Positions 26,642 through 32,108 of a stretch of DNA of 32,108 nucleotides are shown here, one piece after another. The stretch spans positions 1 to 32,108 of the forward strand of contig PNLE01000028.1 of assembly GCA_013822855.1 (NCBI GenBank), read 5' to 3'. Position 1 is the first letter of the stretch. Every line of letters starts with the position of its first letter. Source of the DNA: Planctomyces sp. GTDB lineage: Bacteria > Planctomycetota > Planctomycetia > Planctomycetales > Planctomycetaceae. The notes below the pieces were generated by a model. That model was not told the origin of the DNA. It searched no databases and was given only the letters and a program-made list of their open reading frames with translations. A program made the translations under genes and the position numbers.

Positions 26642-27958
26642 ATGCGAGTCGACTTCAGGTTGATACCGACAGTTATGGGAGTCGTCGTCATGACTTCTCT
26701 ACTTGTAGTTGTTTTGGCAATGGCTAGCACTCCCGCCATTGCTGCTGAATCGGCCTCCACGCTGATCGAGATTTCCGCCGGGAAGCTGGGGCGGGTGGAT
26801 GTGCCGGTTGATATCGAGCTTCCGGAGGTGTGGAAGCTGGCGAAGCGGGTTTCTTTGGTCGAGGTGGGTTCGGGGAAGAAGGTGCCATGCCAGGTCGAGG
26901 CGGGGTCGTCGCCGAGGGTTTGGTGGATGTTGGATGAGCTTCCCGCAGGCGGAACGCGGCGGTATGTGCTCACGGCGGATGACAAAGCGACGGGGGCTGC
27001 AAGTAACAGGACCCCCGATGAACTTCCCGCGGCGGTGACGGCGACGCTCGGCGAGCAGGATTTAACACTGGCGGTGGGGGCTAGGCCAGTGCTGAAGTAC
27101 CAGCAGGCGGTCATGCCCACGGCGGATGCGACCAAGCCGTTCTATGCGCGGAGCGGGTTTATCCATCCTGTCTTCGATCCCTTGGGAAGGCAACTGACAG
27201 AGGCGATGCCGCCCGACCATATGCACCAGCATGGGATCATGTTTGCCTGGGTCAACGCCCAGTTCGAAGGCCGCAAGGTCGACTTCTGGAACAGCCACAA
27301 AGCGCAGGGCGAAGTCCGCCACACCCGGCTGGGAGAGGTCGCGAGCGGCCCGGTCTTCGCAAGCTTCACCGCCCAGCTCGAACACGTCGACAACACCGCC
27401 CCCGGCGGCCCGAAAGTGGCGTTGAATGAAGTCTGGGAAGTGCGGGTCTTCCGACGGACGGACGGTTTCCTCTTCGATTGGAAGTCGACACTCACCTGTG
27501 CCGGCGAATCCCCGCTCAGACTCTTGAAAAACGACTACGGCGGGCTGTGTGTTCGCGGCCGACCGGAATGGCTGGAGCCGGGGCAGGGCGAGTTTTTGAC
27601 GAGCGAAGGGAAGACACGCGTCGACGGCAACCACACCCGGCCCCGCTGGTGCGATCTGTCGGGCGTTGTCGTCAAGCGGGAAGACAATACGAACGATTCC
27701 ACGCCGACCTGGGGCGGGATCACGGTCTTCGATAATCCTGCGAACTTCCGTTTCCCGCAGCCCGTGCGGCTGCATCCCACGATGCCCTACTTCTCCGTCT
27801 CCCCCGTGGTTGTCGGCCCCTTCACGATCGAGCCGGGAAAGCCCTACATCACCCGCTACCGTTTCTTCACCCATACGGGAAAGCCGGATGTGGCGGCGAT
27901 CGACCAGTTGTGGGAGGACTACGCACATCCCGTCGAAGTGCGGGTGGTGGAGGAGTGA
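26642..27958 (+). CDS. Secreted DUF6807 (PmoA-like) protein
   Basis: A 438-residue exported protein. A signal peptide occupies about residues 1-34 (long hydrophobic run TVMGVVVMTSLLVVVLAMAS, then PAIAAES). Residues 35-130 form a beta-rich domain, followed by the DUF6807 core: a FYARSGFIHPVFDPLGRQLTEAMPPDHMHQHGIMFAWV segment with a conserved DHMHQHG histidine cluster, and later LLKNDYGGLCVRG, DLSGVV and WGGITVFDNPANFRFPQPVRLHP. The family is common in planctomycetes and was annotated in the past as methane oxygenase PmoA without evidence; the fold suggests carbohydrate-related chemistry. The ATG at 26642 has GGAGA eight bases upstream; a GTG at 26639 is adjacent. Base composition returns to high GC here. 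Confidence 0.88.
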   Translation: MRVDFRLIPTVMGVVVMTSLLVVVLAMASTPAIAAESASTLIEISAGKLGRVDVPVDIELPEVWKLAKRVSLVEVGSGKKVPCQVEAGSSPRVWWMLDELPAGGTRRYVLTADDKATGAASNRTPDELPAAVTATLGEQDLTLAVGARPVLKYQQAVMPTADATKPFYARSGFIHPVFDPLGRQLTEAMPPDHMHQHGIMFAWVNAQFEGRKVDFWNSHKAQGEVRHTRLGEVASGPVFASFTAQLEHVDNTAPGGPKVALNEVWEVRVFRRTDGFLFDWKSTLTCAGESPLRLLKNDYGGLCVRGRPEWLEPGQGEFLTSEGKTRVDGNHTRPRWCDLSGVVVKREDNTNDSTPTWGGITVFDNPANFRFPQPVRLHPTMPYFSVSPVVVGPFTIEPGKPYITRYRFFTHTGKPDVAAIDQLWEDYAHPVEVRVVEE

Positions 27959-28012
27959 TGTTGTGAAGTGGCTATGGGGAATATGGTCCGCGGAGCGAAT
28001 CCTACGGGAGAT

Positions 28013-28915
28013 CTACCCGAGTTCGAGGGAGGTGATGCCGAAGATGTGGGCGTCGGTGAGGGTGGGGGCTGGGCCGTAATACATGCGGGTGCATTCGAAG
28101 GTTTGCCGCATGCCGAGGCTTTCGCAGAGTTCGATGGCGGCGGGGTTGTTGTCCGGTGCGTCGATGATGAGTGGTTCGCCCTTGGTGTGGGTGAGGCTGT
28201 GGAGCAGCAGATTCCGCCCGATCGCCTGGGTTTCCGCATAAAGCGGGGCCAGCTTCCAACCTGTGCGACAAGGTCGTAAGACGCAGTAGCCGCGAAGTGC
28301 GTCCCCTTCCCGCCAGGCGAAGGCGTGCGAGCCGGGTTGAGTCAGCCAGGCACTCAGAAAGAGGGTGCGTGAACCGGGGAAGCAGCGGCTGTCGAAGGCT
28401 TCGATGACTGCGCGGGGGACGGTGTTCAGAGTGGTGATCTGATCGATGATCCGGTTCGCAAGTTGGGGCGGGCAGCCCTCGGTTGACGATGCGTTGGGCA
28501 GGGCTTCGTACCGGCAGTGGCGATGGTGGGGGACGAAGCCTCCTTTTGCATAGAACGGGATCATGCTGGTGACCGCGTCGAGGCCGATGGTGCCTGTCGC
28601 GTGGCCGGGGAGTGGTGTGAGCCGTGACAGCAGATGATCCCGCCGGGTGAACCAGAGATATTCGCCCAGGCCTTGGCCGCGAAACTCGGGGCGGAGAATG
28701 AACAGGCCCATGAAGCCGAAGTGGGGATTGTGGCGAACGATGCTGCCAGCCCCCGCGAGTTCGCTGGCGACCTCGATGCCGAGAAACCCCTCGGGATCGG
28801 CGGCCCAGAAGTTCGTGGCATCGTGGAGGCCCGGATTCCAGCCTTCGAGTGCGGCCCAAGCGACCAGTTGCTCGACTTCGGGGAGCGTCAGTGGACGAAG
28901 GACGGGGGCGGTCAT
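28013..28915 (-). CDS. Two-domain GNAT acetyltransferase
   Basis: A 300-residue protein with an N-terminal GNAT domain: the acetyl-CoA pyrophosphate-binding motif is R79-G-Q-G-L-G84 within [19 protein letters not shown], preceded by the FMGLFILRP strand. The C-terminal half (about 160-300) matches the second GNAT-like domain (Acetyltransf_18) found in YitH-type proteins, with [22 protein letters not shown] and [10 protein letters not shown] near the end. Substrate unknown; cytoplasmic. The ATG at 28915 is the only good start. The gene converges on the DUF6807 gene, with 54 bases between the stops, and diverges from the isomerase gene. Confidence 0.9.
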   Translation of the reverse strand: MTAPVLRPLTLPEVEQLVAWAALEGWNPGLHDATNFWAADPEGFLGIEVASELAGAGSIVRHNPHFGFMGLFILRPEFRGQGLGEYLWFTRRDHLLSRLTPLPGHATGTIGLDAVTSMIPFYAKGGFVPHHRHCRYEALPNASSTEGCPPQLANRIIDQITTLNTVPRAVIEAFDSRCFPGSRTLFLSAWLTQPGSHAFAWREGDALRGYCVLRPCRTGWKLAPLYAETQAIGRNLLLHSLTHTKGEPLIIDAPDNNPAAIELCESLGMRQTFECTRMYYGPAPTLTDAHIFGITSLELG

Positions 28916-29169
28916 GGGGCAGTTCCTGTCGCGAAGAGATGGCGGAGATCCTACAGGGAAAATCTCCTATGCGGGGAGTCAGGCTCTCTCACGACTTCCA
29001 CAGGTGGAGGGAGTCATTTCACTCCCTTTACAAACGTCCGGAAAACGGCCATACCATTCTCATGTGCGGGGCTGTTGATGCCTGCTTTGGCGATGGCTCG
29101 AGGGCGTCGCCGGAGTGGGTCGTGCGGCCCGCCTCCGATTCACCCGTCCCTTCGCGCCGAGGTTTCGTC

Positions 29170-30165
29170 ATGTCCCGTCCCGTTACGCTCTTCACCGGCC
29201 AGTGGGCCGACCTCAAGCTGGAAGACCTTTGCAAGAAGGCCCGCGACTTCGGGTTCGACGGACTCGAGTTGGCCTGCTGGGGCGACCACTTCGAAGTCGA
29301 CAAGGCCCTCTCGGACGACGGGTACTGCCAGCGGAAGCGCGATCTGCTCGAGAAGTACGATCTGCAGGTGTTCGCCATCTCGAACCACCTTGTCGGCCAG
29401 GCGGTGCTGGACAACATCGATCTGCGGCACAAATCGATCCTGCCCCCTTACGTATGGGGCGACGGCAACCCCGCCGGCGTCAACCAGCGGGCCATCGAAG
29501 AGATGAAGAATACCGCCCGGGCTGCCCGCAAGCTGGGCGTGGGGGTCGTCAACGGCTTCACCGGTTCGAGTATCTGGCACTTGACGTACGACTTCCCGCC
29601 GACGCCCAAGTCGATGATCGATGACGGCTTCAAGCTGCTTGCCGACCGCTGGAACCCGATCCTCGATGTCTTCCAGGAGTGCGGCGTCAAGTTCGCGCTG
29701 GAGGTCCACCCGACCGAGATCGCCTTCGACATCTACACGGCCGAACGATCGCTCCAGGCCCTCGACCGGCGGGAAGAGTTCGGCTTCAACTTTGACCCCA
29801 GCCACCTGATCTGGCAGGGAGTCGATCCCGTGGAGTTCATCCGCGCGTTCCCCGACCGCATCTATCATGCCCACATGAAGGACGCGAAGGTCACGCTCAA
29901 CGGGAAGAGCGGCATCTTGTCGAGCCACCTGTCGTTCGGTGATCCCCGTCGCGGGTGGGATTTCCGCAGCGTGGGCCGGGGGGGGGTGCAGTTCGAGGAT
30001 ATCATCCGCGCCTTAAACCACATCAAGTACGAAGGCCCCCTCTCGATCGAGTGGGAAGACAGTGGCATGGACCGCGAGCATGGTGCGCGGGAAGCGTGCC
30101 AGTACGTGAAGAATGTCGACTTCAAGCCCAGCGGCCGGGCCTTCGACGCAGCATTTAGCGATTGA
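29170..30165 (+). CDS. Sugar phosphate isomerase/epimerase (AP endonuclease 2 TIM barrel)
   Basis: A 331-residue TIM-barrel protein of the xylose-isomerase-like family. Typical features are the N-terminal [22 protein letters not shown], then [12 protein letters not shown], and a metal-binding set consistent with E178 and H180 (LEVHPTE), D209 and H212 ([11 protein letters not shown]), H233/H235 (YHAHMKD) and E294 (SIEWED). It lacks a signal peptide, so it is cytoplasmic. Members isomerise or epimerise sugars or cyclitols; many planctomycete genomes carry numerous copies beside oxidoreductases, but here it stands alone. The ATG at 29170 has GAGG seven bases upstream; earlier in-frame codons give a non-protein-like leader. 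A strong terminator follows 25 bases after the stop. Confidence 0.93.
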   Translation: MSRPVTLFTGQWADLKLEDLCKKARDFGFDGLELACWGDHFEVDKALSDDGYCQRKRDLLEKYDLQVFAISNHLVGQAVLDNIDLRHKSILPPYVWGDGNPAGVNQRAIEEMKNTARAARKLGVGVVNGFTGSSIWHLTYDFPPTPKSMIDDGFKLLADRWNPILDVFQECGVKFALEVHPTEIAFDIYTAERSLQALDRREEFGFNFDPSHLIWQGVDPVEFIRAFPDRIYHAHMKDAKVTLNGKSGILSSHLSFGDPRRGWDFRSVGRGGVQFEDIIRALNHIKYEGPLSIEWEDSGMDREHGAREACQYVKNVDFKPSGRAFDAAFSD

Positions 30166-30189
30166 GCAGTCATCTCAAGTTTTGGCGAC

Positions 30190-30236
30190 CACCAAAAAGA
30201 AAACCCCCGATCAATGTCGGGGGTTTAATTTTGGTG
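30190..30236. terminator. Bidirectional terminator after the isomerase gene
   Basis: AAACCCCCGA (30201-30210) pairs perfectly with TCGGGGGTTT (30217-30226) around a six-base loop TCAATG. An outer arm CACCAAAA (30190-30197) pairs with TTTTGGTG (30229-30236). The T-rich 3' side on the plus strand and the A-rich left arm (T-rich on the minus strand) allow termination in both directions, serving the plus-strand isomerase gene and the minus-strand csrA transcript. Confidence 0.9.
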
Positions 30237-30417
30237 ATGGAAGAGACACTTCAGTTGCTGCCGGATCTCGAAAGATCGTCACTCTCAATCAAATGGTGAG
30301 GAGCTGACTTGAGGGGCCACCTCGTAAAGGAGGCTCTGAAATCAACAGGGTCAGCGGAGCAAAGAAGCCGCCGGGATGTGGCACCATCAAGTGAATCAGG
30401 CCACACCCGACAGCCAT

Positions 30418-30660
30418 TCAAACCAACTCGGGAGTTCGCTGCGACTGGTCGTTGCTGGCGAAATCCGAACCCTCGATGGTCATGCCTTCCGGCAAGTCGA
30501 GGACGATTTCCTGACGTCGGATGCTCACTTCCGCAGGAGCGGTGATACCGAGTCGGACGCGGTTCCCTTGAATGGCAACGACAGTCACTTGGACGCCTTC
30601 GCCGAAGATCCCTTGGCCAATCACCAGAGACTCACCAGCTTTTCTTGACAACACCAGCAT
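30418..30660 (-). CDS. csrA: Carbon storage regulator CsrA
   Basis: An 80-residue CsrA, the dimeric RNA-binding regulator that blocks or stabilises mRNAs by binding GGA motifs in leaders. MLVLSRKAGESLVIG starts the first strand, VVAIQGNRVRLGITAPAEVSIRRQEI carries the conserved RLGI and RR residues of the RNA-binding face, and the C-terminal tail is about 15 residues longer than in E. coli. AAGGAGG lies just upstream of the ATG, a very strong ribosome binding site that itself contains a GGA and so could be an autoregulatory CsrA target. rnpB and its terminators lie upstream on the same strand, leaving about 300 bases of possible leader. The isomerase-side terminator lies downstream. Confidence 0.95.
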   Translation of the reverse strand: MLVLSRKAGESLVIGQGIFGEGVQVTVVAIQGNRVRLGITAPAEVSIRRQEIVLDLPEGMTIEGSDFASNDQSQRTPELV

Positions 30661-30734
30661 TTCAACCTCCTTGTCCTTTCTGTTGCAGTCCCTTCACGTG
30701 CAGGCCTTTTTGTTGCACATTGCGACATGCGGAC

Positions 30735-30893
30735 TCACGTTTTACGGCTGGACTTAACCTTGCTTCGCAACATCCATTGATGGGCATCAACCAACACTGG
30801 TTTGATGATTGCGGGCAGGGCTTCGGAAAGTGAACGGGCGAACCGCTCGTCATTTGCCGAATCATCCATCTCGGCTGGTCGGATTCCATCCAT
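30735..30893 (-). CDS. Doubtful small open frame upstream of csrA
   Basis: A 52-residue frame (MDGIRPAEMDDSANDERFAR..., ending SKVKSSRKT) with GAGAG six bases before the ATG. Its composition is protein-like (SLSEALPAIIKPVLVDAHQWML), but I recognise no family. A TTGACG hexamer at 30925-30930 (minus strand) could be the -35 element of the csrA promoter, which would place transcription start near this ATG, so the segment may instead be the csrA leader. Weak call. Confidence 0.25.
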   Translation of the reverse strand: MDGIRPAEMDDSANDERFARSLSEALPAIIKPVLVDAHQWMLRSKVKSSRKT

Positions 30894-30958
30894 CAGCCAC
30901 TCTCTAGTAAACGTACCCATCCTGCGTCAAGGTTTACGACTTTTTTCCAGACTCTGAC

Positions 30959-31019
30959 AAAAAAATCGGAAAAATTTGCCGATGCTTATCTGAATCTCTC
31001 GTTCAGGAAAAACGAGAGA
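30959..31019 (-). terminator. Paired hairpins ending the rnpB transcript
   Basis: Reading the minus strand after rnpB, the first hairpin is TCTCTCGTT with AACGAGAGA (plus coordinates 30995-31003 and 31011-31019, 9 bp perfect, seven-base loop). The second is ATCGG with CCGAT (30965-30969 and 30979-30983) followed directly by a seven-T run (30959-30965 as A on the plus strand). The second has intrinsic-terminator form; the first is stronger but lacks a T-run. Both lie 30-90 bases past the mature 3' end of rnpB. Confidence 0.7.
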
Positions 31020-31049
31020 AACGCAAAGGACGGAGAAAATAAAAGCCCT

Positions 31050-31445
31050 GGAGAAGCTGCGTAAGCCGGGTTCTGTCGTGGACAGTCATTTCTCTAGGAC
31101 TGTTGTTGCCAACAGCCTCCAGCAACCGACCCGAGCGGTGGTTCCAGACCGGAGAGGTCTGAAGCGGCACGAGTCCGCCTTCCGCTCTGCTTGGTCTTGC
31201 TCCCGGCGGGGTTTACCCTGCCAGTTCGGTCACCCGAACCGCGGTGCGCTCTTACCGCACCATTTCACCCTTACCCGGGAAGCGAACTTTCCAGGCGGTA
31301 TCTTTTCTGTGGCACTTTCCCGACCCTCGCGGATGGTGGACGTTATCCACCGCCGTCTCCTGTGGAGCCCGGACTTTCCTCTCCGCCAAGTCACCATGAT
31401 CAACAACCGTGATGAACCGGCGCAGCGACTGCCTGCCTCTTCTCC
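31050..31445 (-). ncRNA. rnpB: RNase P RNA, bacterial class A
   Basis: The catalytic RNA of RNase P, which trims the 5' ends of tRNA precursors. On the minus strand the conserved blocks appear in order: the P1 5' arm GGAGAAG (31445-31439), the GAGGAAAGTCCGGGCTCC block near 31360-31382, GGGCAGGTAAACCCC-like J11/12 sequences, the GGTAAGGGTGAAATGGTGCGG and TAAGAGCGCACC blocks (about 31240-31275), and at the 3' end GACTGTCCACGACAGAACCCGGCTTA followed by the P1 3' arm CTTCTCC (31056-31050), which pairs perfectly with the 5' arm. Length of about 396 bases is normal for class A. Exact ends may differ by a few bases. Confidence 0.95.
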
Positions 31446-31457
31446 AGAGCCGAGTGG

Positions 31458-31466
31458 AGTGTACCA
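31458..31466 (-). promoter_or_regulatory. Extended -10 element upstream of rnpB
   Basis: On the minus strand TGGTACACT reads as an extended -10 (TGN followed by TACACT, which matches the TATAAT consensus at four of six positions), ending 12 bases before the predicted rnpB 5' end. No clear -35 hexamer is found at the normal spacing, as is common for extended -10 promoters. Confidence 0.4.
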
Positions 31467-31710
31467 GAAGACACCATCCGGTGCTGAGAACGGGATTCCA
31501 GAAATCCATCCGAATTCCAGAACAGGGGGCTGGTGTCTTCGGCTGCATCCGAGGTTTCTGGCATGGGGTCGCTGCCAATGGGGCTTTCGCTGCGAGGCTG
31601 TGAAGTTTTCAACCGATTCTCGACCGGTCGTGTTTTGTTCGTGGTGGGGTTGGTGGAACGTGTTCCGAGTTCTTGGTGGTGAGTCCGGCCCGGTGAGTGG
31701 AGGATTGGGA

Positions 31711-32108
31711 ATGAGCGGTGTGAGTCAGCCAGCGGCCCGGTGTCAGCGGGCTCGGCGAAGTCGAACGGAATGGCGGGAGTTCTCGCTGGAGCCGTTTGTG
31801 CTAGCTGACGAACCTGTCCGAACCGTCTGGGCTGGTGTTGAATCGCTGGATCTCAGCCGATTTCATGCCTGAATCCGAGCGATCGAGGGGAGTGTCGGTC
31901 GGGCTCGATCGATCCTCGGATCGTGCCGGCCCTATGGTGATAGGCCACCCTGAAAGGAGTCCGTTCGGCTCGCGAAGTGGCTCGACTCCGCACGCGGCAT
32001 CCGTTTTGGATGGGGCTGTGCGGGGGCGTTTCGGTGGACGATCACACGCTATCGGACTTTCACACGCAGCACGTCGACTTCCTGGACAACCTGTTGACGC
32101 ACGGCGTT
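31711..32108 (+). pseudogene. Decayed IS5/IS1182-type transposase, 5' part (truncated by window end)
   Basis: The start (ATG 31711, GGAGG upstream) leads into FVLADEPVRTVWAGVESLDLSRFHA, the usual N-terminus of DUF772-type transposases, then hits a TGA at 31870-31872. The same frame continues as IRAIEGSVGRA. Homology then moves to another frame near 31903-31911 as DPRIVPALW, followed by two adjacent stops TGA TAG (31938-31943), and resumes as ATLKGVRSAREVARL and CGGVSVDDHTLSDFHTQH to the window edge. The order matches the family pattern LWLYATLEGVGSARELxRL...CGGVSVNYHTLADF. Three stops and at least one frameshift mean it cannot make a transposase. Terminal inverted repeats are not in view; the element's 3' part lies outside. 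Confidence 0.85.

Noticed and set aside
31078..31872. Plus-strand open frame over rnpB
   Set aside because: The first half lies across the RNase P RNA, and only the last part (from 31711) has transposase homology; it is not one gene.

Overview
The window is a high-GC chromosomal segment that most likely comes from a planctomycete (Planctomycetota, probably Planctomycetales). The best markers are a DUF1559 protein (prepilin-type N-terminus plus C-terminal H-X9-DG motif), the small carboxypeptidase-regulatory-like lipoprotein directly downstream of it, a type II secretion pseudopilin set H-I-J-K, and many secreted or membrane proteins of no known function. Ordinary housekeeping genes (infA, frr, RNase HI, thiG, csrA, rnpB, sthA, bcp) are scattered singly among them. 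All calls are from reading the sequence; no database search was run.

Left part (1-9.8 kb): the 3' end of an unidentified gene, a SnoaL-like protein and a secreted EF-hand protein on the plus strand face a long minus-strand group. That group contains a zinc-finger-less anti-sigma-like membrane protein, a secreted protein with an RG/PG-rich tail (translationally coupled to it), a FAD-dependent oxidoreductase, and the tightly coupled pseudopilin operon gspH-gspI-gspJ-gspK.

Middle (9.9-23 kb): an unknown two-TM membrane protein, Bcp peroxiredoxin and soluble transhydrogenase SthA on the plus strand; then on the minus strand the DUF1559/lipoprotein pair, a MoxR-like AAA+ ATPase with a polyacidic tail, and thiG. 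A BatA-type vWA membrane protein (plus) converges on a large membrane-anchored GTPase (minus).

Right part (23-32 kb): infA, RNase HI and frr, closed by a strong intrinsic terminator. Next comes a visibly AT-richer island carrying a small T4 Rnl2-like RNA ligase, divergent from an unidentified gene that looks broken by a frameshift. Then follow a DUF6807 secreted protein, a two-domain GNAT acetyltransferase, a sugar phosphate isomerase/epimerase with a strong terminator, csrA, and rnpB (minus strand) with its own terminators. The window ends inside the 5' part of a decayed IS5/IS1182-type transposase with at least three in-frame stops and one frameshift.

The most interesting items are the RNA ligase island with its broken divergent partner, the Ser/Thr/Gly linkers shared by several pseudopilins, the acidic-tailed MoxR ATPase, and the transposase remnant.
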